From Legionella sp. (GTDB lineage Bacteria; Pseudomonadota; Gammaproteobacteria; Legionellales; Legionellaceae), in the NCBI GenBank assembly GCA_031291115.1, contig JARLJQ010000012.1, positions 1 to 64,000 of the forward strand: 64,000 bases of DNA, in the 5' to 3' direction. Of the stretch, positions 17,148 to 26,968 are shown one piece after another. The position numbers and the translations under genes are program-made. The notes beneath the pieces were generated by a model. That model searched no databases. It was not told where the DNA came from and was given only the letters and a program-made list of their open reading frames with translations. Each line of letters starts with the position of its first letter. The stretch's first letter is position 1.

Positions 17148-18263
17148 ATGCCAAGGCTAGGCACTTCCGTTCGTTTTTTTTCCACAGTGATTCACAACAG
17201 ATTAGCGCTCACACAGAGCCCACTGCGGCATTTTACCGCTTCATTAGCTTCGCCAAGAGAAGCAATGCGTACGCTGCAACGGCAAGGACATTTTCCAAAT
17301 CAAAAGTTTCTACGAACATCAATAACACTGGAGGATTATTTAATAAAAAATGGTTTTAATCCGAACGCATTATGTTGTACTCCTCTGGAATTATTACGAC
17401 GCCCAATAAAACTCTCTTTTTCTAATAAAACTTTTACCGACATCCAAGAGCCCTATAAATCACTCGCTCCGGTATTAGAAACTTATGTACAAGCCATCAT
17501 TGATGTTTTTGGTGATAAACTCGCCAAGCGCCCTTACGACGCCAAAGAATTATTAAATGAAAATGTATCTGAACTTGGTCATGGATTGGAAGCATTTGTC
17601 ATGACCCATCATTTTAGACGTCGAGAAAAAAATAAATTTGCTGCACTCATATTGCAGCACGACATTGCCCGTGCAACAGTCTCAGATGCCCATTATGGCG
17701 ATACAAATCATCATATGGAAGCAGATCAGATCTTGGCACCGCAAGGATATTCGCATGATATAACAACGCGTTATCCTTTATTGCACCCCTTTGCAAAATA
17801 TTTATGGTCTGAATTTTCACAACCCTATCGTGATGAATTATTGAGTCCAGTATCAGCCTATTCGTTAATCGGCCAAAAAAAAGAAGCTGCCTCAGTAATG
17901 AGGAAATTAGATGAACTATACACCTCAGCAGATCCTAAAGAACAGTTTCAAAGATCTGAAGAATTGGTCACAATGATAGCCCAAATGATGCTATTACGTT
18001 TAATAGATGATTCAGCCAAAGTAGCCCTTCCTGAAAGTAATCAATTACTTACCCAAAGAGAACTGAAACAATTAATTACAGAGCAAATGGTTAACTACAT
18101 TCAAACCCTTTCCCCAGAAAAAATACCACAATACAAAGAATCACTGAGCATAGCCTTGACTCTGTTAAGACGCACAAAATTGGATTCAGATTATCCGGAA
18201 CGCTATGAACCGATTGCGGATGAAGATCAGCTCGTGAGTGGTTCACGAGGTTTTCAATCGTAA
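17148..18263 (+). CDS. HD-domain protein of the PhnZ/TmpB-like type
   Basis: 371 residues. The HD-fold metal ligands can be read in order: His145 (ELGHGLEAF), His171-Asp172 (LQHDIAR), His188 or 189 (NHHMEADQIL), His213 (LLHPFAKYLW) and Asp287/288 (LRLIDDSAK). The segment LLSPVSAYSL followed by a Gln/Lys stretch, and the RLxDDxAK end, match the HD branch that contains the mixed-valent di-iron oxygenases PhnZ and TmpB, rather than cNMP phosphodiesterases. The substrate is unknown; no phosphonate genes are near. The first 37 residues contain no Asp or Glu but several Arg, Ser and Thr, unlike a normal HD enzyme start and resembling a targeting presequence. AAGAG precedes the ATG. Confidence 0.78.
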   Translation: MPRLGTSVRFFSTVIHNRLALTQSPLRHFTASLASPREAMRTLQRQGHFPNQKFLRTSITLEDYLIKNGFNPNALCCTPLELLRRPIKLSFSNKTFTDIQEPYKSLAPVLETYVQAIIDVFGDKLAKRPYDAKELLNENVSELGHGLEAFVMTHHFRRREKNKFAALILQHDIARATVSDAHYGDTNHHMEADQILAPQGYSHDITTRYPLLHPFAKYLWSEFSQPYRDELLSPVSAYSLIGQKKEAASVMRKLDELYTSADPKEQFQRSEELVTMIAQMMLLRLIDDSAKVALPESNQLLTQRELKQLITEQMVNYIQTLSPEKIPQYKESLSIALTLLRRTKLDSDYPERYEPIADEDQLVSGSRGFQS

Positions 18264-18342
18264 CAGATTAGAGATTGGCGCATAACTCAAAAAAAAAGAG
18301 CAATGATTGAATAACTCAACCCTTGCTCTGTTCTACTATTTA

Positions 18343-19236
18343 TTAATTGGGAAAACCTGGTCCCTTATTAACATGTATACCTAAATCTTTAATACCGCTC
18401 TTATCAGCCATACCGCTCACTTTAGGCATGTTATGACCAACATCCTTCGCGTGCACGTTTTGCTTTGATTTTTCAGAAAATGCTCTGACCTCATGTTGCA
18501 TCGAATTAGCAGCATGTGGCTTGCTATGTACAACAACTCTAGGTGAACTTGCTTTCACAGCAGGTTTAGCACTTGCTTTCACAGCAGGTTTAGCACTTGC
18601 TTTCACAGCCGGTTTAGCACTTGCTTTCACAGCAGGTTTAGCACTTGCTTTCACAGCAGGTTTAGCACTTGCTTTCACAGCAGGTTTAGCACTTGCTTTC
18701 ACAGCAGGTTTAGCACTTGCTTTTACAGCAGGTTTAGCACTTGCTTTTACAGCAGGTTTAGCACTTGCTTTTACAGCAGGTTTAGCACTTGCTTTTACAG
18801 CAGACTTAACAACTGCTTTTACAGCTGATTTAGCTTTTGCTTTTACAGATGGTCTAGCACTTACTTTCACACCTGAAACTACTTTTTTCACAGCGCGTTT
18901 AGCAGAAGCAACGCTTTCTCTAACATTTTGCTCTACAGTAGATGCAGTTTCTCTCATCATATTTCTTGCATTATCTTCAGTACGATGAGTAGTATCCAGC
19001 CAATGATGCTCTAAAATTGAAAAAACATCTTTCATATAATCTAAAGCCATATGACCGTTTTGAACAAAAATATTCATGTTCCTTTCTAAAGCATCTTCTG
19101 GCTTTTTCATGCTTAGCAAATCAACAGGCTTCATATACGACATGCTCTGAATGGTCTTAACATTCAATTCCATAAGCTTTTTTAATGGTAACTCGATATT
19201 GCCCAAAATCCTTTGATCAAAATTGAAGTTCTTCAT
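18343..19236 (-). CDS. Phasin with histone H1-like Ala/Lys/Pro repeat tail (PhaF-like)
   Basis: 297 residues. Residues 1-100 form the phasin-like helical domain (ELNVKTIQSMSYMKPVDLLS, MALDYMKDVFSILEHHW). From about residue 115 comes a basic region and then ten perfect KASAKPAV octapeptides, resembling the AAKP-rich nucleoid-binding tail of Pseudomonas PhaF. Such proteins coat polyhydroxyalkanoate granules and tie them to DNA so that they segregate. Legionella stores polyhydroxybutyrate, which fits. The final 60 residues are non-repetitive. No PHA synthase gene lies in the window. The number of octapeptides is likely to vary between strains. Confidence 0.8.
   Translation of the reverse strand: MKNFNFDQRILGNIELPLKKLMELNVKTIQSMSYMKPVDLLSMKKPEDALERNMNIFVQNGHMALDYMKDVFSILEHHWLDTTHRTEDNARNMMRETASTVEQNVRESVASAKRAVKKVVSGVKVSARPSVKAKAKSAVKAVVKSAVKASAKPAVKASAKPAVKASAKPAVKASAKPAVKASAKPAVKASAKPAVKASAKPAVKASAKPAVKASAKPAVKASAKPAVKASSPRVVVHSKPHAANSMQHEVRAFSEKSKQNVHAKDVGHNMPKVSGMADKSGIKDLGIHVNKGPGFPN
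18556..18795. repeat. Ten in-frame copies of a 24-bp tandem repeat
   Basis: Ten contiguous 24-bp units encode KASAKPAV on the minus strand. Units differ only at silent positions, notably C versus T in the Val codon (GTG/GTA side), with the C form grouped at the low-coordinate end and the T form at the other. This points to stepwise unit duplication. Degenerate units continue to about 18850. Confidence 0.95.
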
Positions 19237-19316
19237 TATTTCTCCATATGTTGCATTGCACCATATGAAGATTAGTAAGCAACATACTATTTGTCAAATT
19301 TATAATAAATAATTAT

Positions 19317-19514
19317 TCAAGCGCGCCATAAGTACCAGGAAGCAATTGTGCGATAAGGACTCCAAGCCTCTCCTGCTTTTCTTATTAATGCTTCATACGG
19401 CTCATGATCTGGCCGCGTTTCAAGTATACAGGGACCAATACGCTCAATCAATAAAGACCAGTCCGCATCCACAGAAGACAGAAAGTGACTTGCCTGAGAA
19501 TAATTTATAGACAC
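19317..19514 (-). pseudogene. Internally deleted remnant of DNA-3-methyladenine glycosylase (AlkA)
   Basis: The 65 codons begin like an AlkA-type glycosylase (FLSSVDADWSLLIERIGPC, then HEPYEALIR) and end like its C-terminus (AWSPYRTIASWYLWRA). The central part of about 130 residues, which would carry the helix-hairpin-helix and the catalytic Asp, is missing, and the two ends join in frame at IRKAGEAW. The product cannot be active. The reading frame is still open, so the deletion looks recent or the piece is simply tolerated. Confidence 0.8.
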
Positions 19515-19552
19515 AATTGAAGGTTCCAGGAGAATGAATAAACGAGAGACAG

Positions 19553-19576
19553 GCTATCCGGAATTTTCCGGATAGC
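19553..19576. terminator. Perfect hairpin downstream of the outer-membrane barrel gene
   Basis: GCTATCCGGAA and TTCCGGATAGC form an 11-bp perfect stem with a 2-base centre, 10 bases past the stop of the barrel gene on the minus strand. There is no clear T run, so it may end transcription weakly or protect the 3' end of the message. Confidence 0.55.
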
Positions 19577-19586
19577 TTACTAAAGA

Positions 19587-20291
19587 CTATTTAACATAAG
19601 CTTTTTGAGGCTTATCAAAATTATAAATAAGGCCAAAAGCAAATTGTGCACTAGTTGGAGCGGTTTTAGTATCTTTAACAGAAAACGCTGCAGGTATAAG
19701 CACATGGCTTTTTATTGATTGATAAGTTATCTGACTGTAATCCATCATCAGAGTTAAGTGCTCTGCAAAGTCATGTCTTAAACCTAAGCCATAACGGACG
19801 CCATTACGATTTGTAGTGGAGCTTTGTATTGTTTCATCTCCTTGACGGGCTTTTATGCGGCCATTGGTATAACCAGCGCGTCCATAAAGTAAAGTGCCCT
19901 CTGAAAGGAAGAAACCAGGCAATACGCTAACACCTTCACTATTTGTAATCGTGTATGTGGTTGTATCAAGATGAGCATGAAACACTTCAGTATTCGTATG
20001 CTTACGTTTAACGGAACTGATGTTCGCATTAATTTCGCCAGCCAGATAGTAGCGGTTATAATTCCAACCATAGCCTGCAAAAATAGAACCAAAAACCCCA
20101 TAACCTGAAAAATGATTTTCATCCATAGTATTAATATTACTTTCAGGATGAGCTGCAATAGTAGTAACAAAATGAGCATTTTCAGTATAATTAGCCCCCT
20201 CAGGTCCTACAGCTCCTCCTAAATATAAGCCCGAAAAACAAGGAGCTGATAATAGAGCAAGAGTTGAAACTACAACTGTTTTCCTTAACAT
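19587..20291 (-). CDS. Outer-membrane beta-barrel protein
   Basis: 234 residues. An N-terminal signal peptide (VVVSTLALLSAPCFSG) precedes alternating hydrophobic and polar strands rich in Gly, Tyr and aromatic residues (LYLGGAVGPEG, GSIFAGYGWNYNRYYLAGEIN, LLYGRAGYTNGRI, VRYGLGLRHDF), as in eight-stranded OmpA/Opa-like barrels. The last strand (FAFGLIYNF is close to this form) is followed by an unusual Lys-containing tail instead of ending in Phe. Function in Legionella is unknown; adhesion or envelope integrity are usual roles. Confidence 0.85.
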   Translation of the reverse strand: MLRKTVVVSTLALLSAPCFSGLYLGGAVGPEGANYTENAHFVTTIAAHPESNINTMDENHFSGYGVFGSIFAGYGWNYNRYYLAGEINANISSVKRKHTNTEVFHAHLDTTTYTITNSEGVSVLPGFFLSEGTLLYGRAGYTNGRIKARQGDETIQSSTTNRNGVRYGLGLRHDFAEHLTLMMDYSQITYQSIKSHVLIPAAFSVKDTKTAPTSAQFAFGLIYNFDKPQKAYVK

Positions 20292-20458
20292 TTTAGTCCT
20301 TTATAAGTAATCAAATTCCATTGTATGAGACAATAATCTATATATCAATAGCTTAAAAGTCCTGCAACAGATATTTAAAAAAGCAATGGCGTAATGTCCA
20401 CTCTTTGGGTAGGATGATTAAGTACGAATTCTAAACTTTTATTTTTAAGGAGAGTACT

Positions 20459-21247
20459 GTGGTCACGTTAACAGCCGAGGGAATGAATCGTTTAACATCC
20501 GATAAAAGTGAACGACTGGAAAAACTCAACAAGTTGCTGTCTGAACCCTTTGATCAAACCAATCCAAAACATATGGAAGCACTAAAACACTACGTTGATG
20601 ATTTTGAGTTTATTACAAACCAAATGTATCTATTCCAAGGCATAGGAAAAGGACTCTATCCAGCCGCAGGTGCTTGGTTTACAGGATTTTTCTTGCCGGT
20701 TCCTGAATTTGTCACTTATTTTTCAACCGCATTTTTTTATTTGGGTGTTATAGGACAGACTCTTCAAAACTTTAGAGTGAATGATTTTCATGCTCAATTA
20801 GAGGGAATGAAATCAATTTATAATTGGAGTTTAAAAGCAGGAAAAGCAACTTACGAGAACACTACAGAAAATACATCAAAATTACTCAATCCAGACATAC
20901 AGCATATGATAAAATTACTTGCACCTTTATGCACTACTGATTTTATTCTGGCTTGGCCCAAAGTAATTGAAGAGCCCCGTGCATCTGAAGGAATCTTACC
21001 CGCCTTTCATAGGATTTACTCTATATTTGCTCCAGCTCCAAAACCAACAGCCGCAGAACACCGTGTTCACGAACTTAAAGTTGAAGTAGAAACACGCGCC
21101 CTCGATAAGAGCGCATTGAAAGCCACACAAGATGCCATAAGCTATTTTGCACCGATGTTAATAGCAAAAGTACAGACACCTCTAACCACGGTCAAAGAAC
21201 TTTCAGAGACTGCAATAACGCATTTTACCCATTCAAAGAGAGCCTAA
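20459..21247 (+). CDS. Unrecognised protein with central hydrophobic region (GTG start)
   Basis: 262 residues. The start is GTG, fixed by AAGGAGAG ending 4-5 bases upstream. Residues 55-105 are hydrophobic and aromatic (GAWFTGFFLPVPEF, FFYLGVIGQTL), suggesting two short membrane passes; both ends are charged and soluble. No signal peptide or domain recognised. General design (soluble head, membrane hairpin, soluble tail) is like the other orphans of the window. Confidence 0.72.
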   Translation: MVTLTAEGMNRLTSDKSERLEKLNKLLSEPFDQTNPKHMEALKHYVDDFEFITNQMYLFQGIGKGLYPAAGAWFTGFFLPVPEFVTYFSTAFFYLGVIGQTLQNFRVNDFHAQLEGMKSIYNWSLKAGKATYENTTENTSKLLNPDIQHMIKLLAPLCTTDFILAWPKVIEEPRASEGILPAFHRIYSIFAPAPKPTAAEHRVHELKVEVETRALDKSALKATQDAISYFAPMLIAKVQTPLTTVKELSETAITHFTHSKRA

Positions 21248-21303
21248 TGGTCAGCGGTTTGTAGCACGAAAAATCTAAGTTAAGGAACTTTTCACTATTC
21301 GCG

Positions 21304-21350
21304 TCGTCCCGCGGCCCATCTCTCTTAGCTGTACACAAGCCGCGGGACGA
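21304..21350. repeat. Hairpin repeat, CGTCCCG..CGGGACG family
   Basis: TCGTCCCGCGG and CCGCGGGACGA form an 11-bp stem around a 25-base loop. It sits between the orphan gene and the nested palindrome starting at 21366. Confidence 0.65.
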
Positions 21351-21365
21351 CAGAATTTTCTTAAC

Positions 21366-21566
21366 TTAACGTCAGCTCGGGATAAGAGACTCCACCGCCC
21401 TCAAAACCGTTCGTGCTGAGGAGGCGTTTACGCCGTCTCGAAGCATTCGCACAGGGTTATAGTCTTGGCGCAAATGCTTCGAGACGTCGCTATTGCTCCT
21501 CCTCAGTACGAACGGATCAACGTAGAGACTGGATCTAAAGACTCTCTTATCCCGAACTGACGTTAA
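21366..21566. repeat. Complete nested palindromic element, about 200 bp
   Basis: Three concentric layers. Outer arms: TTAACGTCAGCTCGGGATAAG from 21366 and its near-complement CTTATCCCGAACTGACGTTAA ending at 21566. Middle arms: CCGTTCGTGCTGAGGAG at 21407 and the complement ending 21515. Inner pair: CGTCTCGAAGCATTCGC against GCAAATGCTTCGAGACG. The same architecture occurs at 50815-51005 and, with another core, at 29180-29511. No open frame with a transposase was seen inside, so it is a non-autonomous, MITE-like or REP-like element. Confidence 0.85.
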
Positions 21567-21597
21567 CTTAATAGCAGTGAGGCTACCATCTGTAATT

Positions 21598-22269
21598 TTA
21601 AGCATAAATAGTCACCGTAAAATTACTTCTTAAATAAAACCCCCGTGGCAGCGTTTTTACCTTATCGCCATTACAATCAAATCCATAACATAAGGATTTT
21701 CCATTTGCAGCCTTAGGCCGTACCTGCAAATAGTCACCGGATTTTGCATCCAATGATTCAAGATAACCGGTGCTTATTTGTAAGGATAAGTAATTCCAGT
21801 CCGCAGCTAAAATAGCCTCTTGCTCTTCATTAGGCGACCACAAAAAACCTTGGCCAATTCGTCTTTGCGCATAAGGAATATCCGTATCGCCCTCAACAGG
21901 AATCCACAATATTCGTTGTAACTTGCTATAACATTGAGAAGTTTTCCAAGTCTGTTGATGCAAGGTCAATAAAGGTATAGAGGTAATAAAGGTTGATTCA
22001 GTAGGTTTTCCAGACTTTGCCAGTGGCAAAGTTTTAAGCTCAATCCCCAAACCCAAAAAATCAGGCATGGATTGGTTTTGTGCATCAGTCCCTAAAACCA
22101 ATTCAATAACCTGACCAATCCACCCTTTTCTTTGATTGGGATCCTCAGGAATCAATAAACCCAAACTCAGGCTTAACTGCGCAAAACTAAGACCTGCAAT
22201 CTCAGCACAGCGCAAGAGTAACTCATCCTCAGTTTTTGGCGGTTTCTTTTTTACCAATGAACTCAGCAT
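21598..22269 (-). CDS. mutH: DNA mismatch repair endonuclease MutH
   Basis: 223 residues, the normal MutH size. The catalytic D...ExK motif is present as MPDFLGLGIELKTLPL, with further conserved blocks GWIGQVIELVLG and ATFIT-like STFITSIPLL. The enzyme nicks the unmethylated strand at hemimethylated GATC sites during MutS/MutL-directed repair, which implies Dam methylation in this organism. I chose the ATG at 22269: the longer frame up to 22419 only reads through the upstream gene in another frame. It overlaps the end of the MscS-family gene by about 40 bases, implying co-translation. Confidence 0.93.
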   Translation of the reverse strand: MLSSLVKKKPPKTEDELLLRCAEIAGLSFAQLSLSLGLLIPEDPNQRKGWIGQVIELVLGTDAQNQSMPDFLGLGIELKTLPLAKSGKPTESTFITSIPLLTLHQQTWKTSQCYSKLQRILWIPVEGDTDIPYAQRRIGQGFLWSPNEEQEAILAADWNYLSLQISTGYLESLDAKSGDYLQVRPKAANGKSLCYGFDCNGDKVKTLPRGFYLRSNFTVTIYA

Positions 22270-25198
22270 GTGATTCCTTAAATTCAATAGCAAGAGGCTC
22301 AATAGGCGCCTTGATATTGGCTGCTTTAAACTGCGCCGTAATCGCAAACAATACTTTTGATTGCACTTCAAAACGCGAATGTTCCTGGACGTTAATAAAA
22401 TAACGCGCTTCAAATTCAATCAATGCCGCATCAATTTTTATCAAACAAACCTGAACTGGAGGATCTTCGACAATTTCTGGAATAATAGCCAACACATCAA
22501 GAATCAGTTGTTGAATCATTACCGGATCATCCGATCGACTGACTTTTATCGGCACTACGGAGCGCACGATACTGTCCTGATGCGTCCAATTGGTAAATGG
22601 CTTATTAAACGTTTCTGCATTGGGAATTAAAACTTCCATATTATCCCAGGAGCAAACACGCATAGAACGAATACCAATATGTTCCACCCGCCCTTCGTAT
22701 TCACCAATACTAATTAAATCACCTTCACGTACGGGACGTTCAATCAACAACATAATACCGCCTACAATATTGCTGGCAAAATCGCGTAAACCAAAACCCA
22801 TACCAACGGCAAGTCCACCAATAATCATTGATAAACCACTAAAATCAAAACCAAGTACATGCAAGGTAACAAAACAACCAACTAAAATAACGGCATACTG
22901 AGTGAAGACCGACAAGCTGTTACGAATACCCGCATCTTTGGCATTTTTATACAACCAACGATAGCAAAACTCACGCGTCCACTTGGCTGCCCAAACAAAT
23001 ATGGATAATAGAATAAAAAACTCGATGGTACTAACTACTGTGATATGAACTCCCGTTAAATTCACAATAGTATATTGAGCCAGTTTATCCAGACTAATAA
23101 CGACTAATGAATCCGAGTTCCAATCAAACAGTTGGAATAAAATTACCGCGCAAACTAAAAGCAAAGCGATACGTACTATTTTATCTGCAGGTTTTAAGAA
23201 GACCTCAATCCACAACCAACCATTACGTAATGAGGAAATCATCCACTCAGAAAATAATTCCATTGCATCAAAAAGCAACCCTCTAATAAGAATGTAGCCA
23301 ATCATTACAGTCAAAGCATTAGCTTGATATTGACTCATAGTCCACGCCAGACTAATCAATCCGGATAATCCAATTACTGCTGTAGTAAATAAGGTAATCG
23401 GTATCAGCGTAATTAATAAAGAAATAGCGTTACTGATATAGCGTTTTTTGTTTATTAACACAGGCTTTAGAAGGTAACGAATCACATCCTTACTTTTCCA
23501 GCCTACTAGGGAAACCGATAAAATAAACAACATAAACAAGCGATTAAATATGTCTTGCAGCAATAAAGATAAAGGCAATAAGTGCCCTATAGTCATTAAA
23601 GCGGTAGTCCATCCACCTAAAAGAAGAAGCCATTTTAAGCGATAATATAATTTAACGTCTTTACCAGACACATCCGAAATACGCTCTAATAATACCAATC
23701 GAGATATTAAAATAGATACTCTGAAAACAAACCACACCGTTATCAGCTGTAAAACCAATTGATAATTTGCAAATGAAATATGCGTGAGATAAAACAACGA
23801 CCAAAGCATTGCTGCGGCACATAAATACGGTATATTTCTTTGGATAAGAATGAGGATACCATCATAGAGATGTCCGGTTAAACGAGAGCGCTCTTTATCA
23901 CCTCGCAATATTTTTAAAAACCGACTTAGGATAAAAAACAAGCCAGCAATAAGTGCAAATCCACTCCACAAAAGGAGCCTGGAAAAATCATTCAACCATA
24001 AATAACTGTCATAAACTTGTAGACTTAAGGTGTTAATGTATTTATAAAACAATCCAGGAATCGCTGCGATTTTTTTAAGAATAATTGGCCAACTGCTGAT
24101 ATTGTATTCAGCAAGTGACTGGCGCGAGGAAGTTAATAATTTAAGTTGCGTCTGATAATCAGTAAAACTTTTCAAAAGTAATTGCTTTTGCTCACTGATT
24201 TCATCAAGTCGTTGCGTTAAAGAGTGCTCCAGTGCATCAACTGATTTTTTTAAAACAGGCGTTTTTATCGTTACTTCTTCATTTTTTAAAACAGAGCTTA
24301 TTTGTTTCATTGAATGCTCTATTTTATTGTATTGACTAAGTGCGTCTTTATAACTTTCAGATACAAGCTGCAAATTCTTTGTATCTGGATTTTTCAGATA
24401 ATTAATGTCTGCTTTTACTACCATTTTTTGCATGTTTAATGCATTTAAATGATATTGAATCGCAGATATATTTTGGTTATTAAGCAGCAAACGCGCCTCA
24501 TAATCAGCATCTATTGCTGCAGTAGGCTTTGCTTTTTTATCCTTAGGTTGCACGGCATTATTTTGATAAAGTGCATTCAGCTCCTTGTTTAACTGCTCTT
24601 TCAGAGCTTTTATTTGCAACAGTTTTTGTTCCAAAATGAAATTGGAATGCCAAAACTCCAGTTGCTTTACTTCCTCGCCCAGAGCATTTTGAAACGCTTT
24701 GGCAAGCGCTAAATTATCATTAATAAGCTGGATCGTTTGTTTATTAATTTCAAGATAGGATTCAACCTTCGCAACACGCTCCAAAATGGTAGTGCCGTCT
24801 TTGGAAATAGGTAATTGCTGCAATTGTTTTAATCTTTGATTTAGATCTGATTGCTCTTTAATTTGTTGATTAAGAAATCCTTCCAAACTGTCGCTTTTCA
24901 CACGAGTCATTTTAAGAACAGAAGCTATTTGTTCGGTTTTAGCTTTATATTCTTTTTCATTTTTAAGTTCTATTTTTTGATGTGTGTCGTTAATAGCTGC
25001 AGTTAAATGAATTTTTTCTTGAGCCAAATATTCAGCAAACGTTGTGGTATTGTTAATAGAAGAAGTATTAGAAGTACTTGCTGCAAAAGAGAGAGATACA
25101 CTAAACAAAGTAGAGAAAAAAATTAAAAAGAAGCAACACCAGCGACTTGCGCTGGTGTTGTGGGATGATATTTTATTTTGTCGGATTAGTTGGAGCAA
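22229..25198 (-). CDS. Large mechanosensitive channel, MscK/MscM-like (MscS family)
   Basis: 989 residues. Order: hydrophobic signal peptide ([19 protein letters not shown]), a periplasmic coiled-coil region of about 350 residues rich in Gln/Lys/Leu, about ten transmembrane helices (residues 395-790), and the MscS pore and beta domain near the end ([37 protein letters not shown]). It releases solutes on hypo-osmotic shock. Length and layout match KefA/MscK or MscM more than small MscS. Its start codon lies within the last codons of aspS, so the two are coupled; the overlap is 26 bases. Confidence 0.92.
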   Translation of the reverse strand: MLQLIRQNKISSHNTSASRWCCFFLIFFSTLFSVSLSFAASTSNTSSINNTTTFAEYLAQEKIHLTAAINDTHQKIELKNEKEYKAKTEQIASVLKMTRVKSDSLEGFLNQQIKEQSDLNQRLKQLQQLPISKDGTTILERVAKVESYLEINKQTIQLINDNLALAKAFQNALGEEVKQLEFWHSNFILEQKLLQIKALKEQLNKELNALYQNNAVQPKDKKAKPTAAIDADYEARLLLNNQNISAIQYHLNALNMQKMVVKADINYLKNPDTKNLQLVSESYKDALSQYNKIEHSMKQISSVLKNEEVTIKTPVLKKSVDALEHSLTQRLDEISEQKQLLLKSFTDYQTQLKLLTSSRQSLAEYNISSWPIILKKIAAIPGLFYKYINTLSLQVYDSYLWLNDFSRLLLWSGFALIAGLFFILSRFLKILRGDKERSRLTGHLYDGILILIQRNIPYLCAAAMLWSLFYLTHISFANYQLVLQLITVWFVFRVSILISRLVLLERISDVSGKDVKLYYRLKWLLLLGGWTTALMTIGHLLPLSLLLQDIFNRLFMLFILSVSLVGWKSKDVIRYLLKPVLINKKRYISNAISLLITLIPITLFTTAVIGLSGLISLAWTMSQYQANALTVMIGYILIRGLLFDAMELFSEWMISSLRNGWLWIEVFLKPADKIVRIALLLVCAVILFQLFDWNSDSLVVISLDKLAQYTIVNLTGVHITVVSTIEFFILLSIFVWAAKWTREFCYRWLYKNAKDAGIRNSLSVFTQYAVILVGCFVTLHVLGFDFSGLSMIIGGLAVGMGFGLRDFASNIVGGIMLLIERPVREGDLISIGEYEGRVEHIGIRSMRVCSWDNMEVLIPNAETFNKPFTNWTHQDSIVRSVVPIKVSRSDDPVMIQQLILDVLAIIPEIVEDPPVQVCLIKIDAALIEFEARYFINVQEHSRFEVQSKVLFAITAQFKAANIKAPIEPLAIEFKESHAEFIGKKETAKN

Positions 25199-26954
25199 GT
25201 CTTATTCCCAATTCAGTTAGCTGTGCACTGCCTGTAGGCGATGGTGCACCTGTTAAAAGGCACGAAGCTGTTTGTGTTTTAGGAAAAGCAATTACGTCTC
25301 TTAATGAGGTAGAGTCCGTAAGTAACATAGCCAATCTATCAATGCCTAAAGCGATTCCACCATGTGGAGGTGCTCCGTATTGTAAGGCATCAAGTAAAAA
25401 GCCAAATTTTTCCTGAGCTTCTTGCTCGTTAATTCCAAGTAATTTAAATACAGCTTTCTGCAAATCAGACTGATGAATTCGTATAGAACCGCCACCGATT
25501 TCATAGCCGTTGATTACTATATCATAAGCTTTAGCTAAAGCGTGAGTAGAATTTGCACATAATGCATCGACAGATAACTCTTTAGGCGATGTAAATGGAT
25601 GGTGCATTGCTTGTAACCTATTGTTTTCATGATCCATTTCAAACATTGGCCAATCAACAATCCATAATAATTCCCAGCCTTCACTTAATAAGTTTCTATC
25701 ATGTCCAAGCTTAATTCTCAATGCACCGATAGATTCATTCACTATATGAGTCTTATCCGCACCAAAAAACACGACGTCTCCAGTCACCGCTTCAACGCGT
25801 GCCAGAATGGCTTGCACTGCCGCTTCTGGAAGGAATTTTAAAATAGGCGATTGCAGCCCTTCCATTCCAGCAGCACGGTCATTAACTTTGATGTACGCTA
25901 AGCCTTTAGCGCCATAAATACCCACAAAACGTGCGTAATCGTCTAAATCTTTACGACTTAAATCACAGCCATTAGGCAGTCTTAAAGCAACTACACGCGA
26001 ATCAGCATCATTTGCAGCACTAGAAAACACTTTAAAATCGCAGTCTTTAACCAAATCCGCTACATCGATTAATTCTAATGGATTTCGCATATCCGGTTTG
26101 TCACTACCAAAACGACGCATTGCTTCAGCATAAGCCATTCTTGGAAGTTTTTCTGGAATGGTTACGTCGAGTAGATCTTTAAAGACAACTTTTAATAGCC
26201 CTTCGATAAGCGTTAAAATATTCTCCTCATCGATGAAAGCCATCTCGATATCAAGCTGCGTAAATTCAGGCTGTCTGTCTGAACGCAAATCTTCATCACG
26301 GAAACAACGAACGATTTGATAATATTTATCAAAGCCAGACATCATCAATAACTGCTTAAACAGTTGTGGCGACTGTGGTAAAGCATAGAATTCGCCCGGG
26401 TGCACTCTGGATGGTACCAGATAATCACGCGCCCCTTCAGGGGTTGCTTTAGTCAACATCGGCGTTTCAATATCAACGAAATCCCGCTGATTTAAGTACG
26501 TGCGAATACAGCTGTTTAATTTGTGTCTAAGTTTTAGTTTGTGCTGCATTGAAGAACGACGTAAATCAATATAACGGTACTTATAACGCAAATCTTCATT
26601 AACCACCTGAAAATCATCGGGTAAAAATGGTGGTGTGGGCGATTGATTGAGAATTTCAAGCTTAGTACCAACTACTTCAATACGACCAGTAGCCATTGCT
26701 GTATTAATCATGCCCTCTGGTCTTTTGCGAACAATACCACTTACACGCACAACAAATTCAGAACGTAATTTTTCAGCATCTAAAAAAGATGTTTCGTTTT
26801 CAGGCTCATAAACTACTTGCAAGAGTCCGGAGCTGTCTCGGATGTCGAGAAAAATAACTCCGCCATGATCTCGTCTGTGATGTACCCATCCACAAATAGT
26901 AACTTCCTTTTCCAAACTTGATTCATCCACTCCCGAACAGTAGTGTGTACGCAT
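25173..26954 (-). CDS. aspS: Aspartyl-tRNA synthetase
   Basis: 593 residues, bacterial class IIb type. The N-terminal anticodon-binding OB fold ([20 protein letters not shown]), class II motif 2 ([20 protein letters not shown]), the bacterial GAD insertion (residues ~290-420) and motif 3 ([12 protein letters not shown]) are all visible. It charges tRNA-Asp. Some Legionellales-like AspRS are non-discriminating if asparaginyl-tRNA synthetase is absent; this cannot be read here. AGGCGG precedes the ATG. It sits 14 bases after the DUF502 gene. Confidence 0.97.
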   Translation of the reverse strand: MRTHYCSGVDESSLEKEVTICGWVHHRRDHGGVIFLDIRDSSGLLQVVYEPENETSFLDAEKLRSEFVVRVSGIVRKRPEGMINTAMATGRIEVVGTKLEILNQSPTPPFLPDDFQVVNEDLRYKYRYIDLRRSSMQHKLKLRHKLNSCIRTYLNQRDFVDIETPMLTKATPEGARDYLVPSRVHPGEFYALPQSPQLFKQLLMMSGFDKYYQIVRCFRDEDLRSDRQPEFTQLDIEMAFIDEENILTLIEGLLKVVFKDLLDVTIPEKLPRMAYAEAMRRFGSDKPDMRNPLELIDVADLVKDCDFKVFSSAANDADSRVVALRLPNGCDLSRKDLDDYARFVGIYGAKGLAYIKVNDRAAGMEGLQSPILKFLPEAAVQAILARVEAVTGDVVFFGADKTHIVNESIGALRIKLGHDRNLLSEGWELLWIVDWPMFEMDHENNRLQAMHHPFTSPKELSVDALCANSTHALAKAYDIVINGYEIGGGSIRIHQSDLQKAVFKLLGINEQEAQEKFGFLLDALQYGAPPHGGIALGIDRLAMLLTDSTSLRDVIAFPKTQTASCLLTGAPSPTGSAQLTELGIRLAPTNPTK

Positions 26955-26968
26955 ATAAAACCGCCTAT

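Noticed and set aside
18556..18795. Regular 24-bp repeats as a possible CRISPR array
   Set aside because: There are no spacers; units are contiguous and coding, and no cas gene is near.
18521..18988. 155-codon hydrophobic repetitive frame opposite the phasin gene
   Set aside because: Antisense shadow of the 24-bp coding repeat.
21372..21605. 77-codon open frame on the minus strand
   Set aside because: It runs through the nested palindrome and into the end of mutH DNA; no ribosome site.
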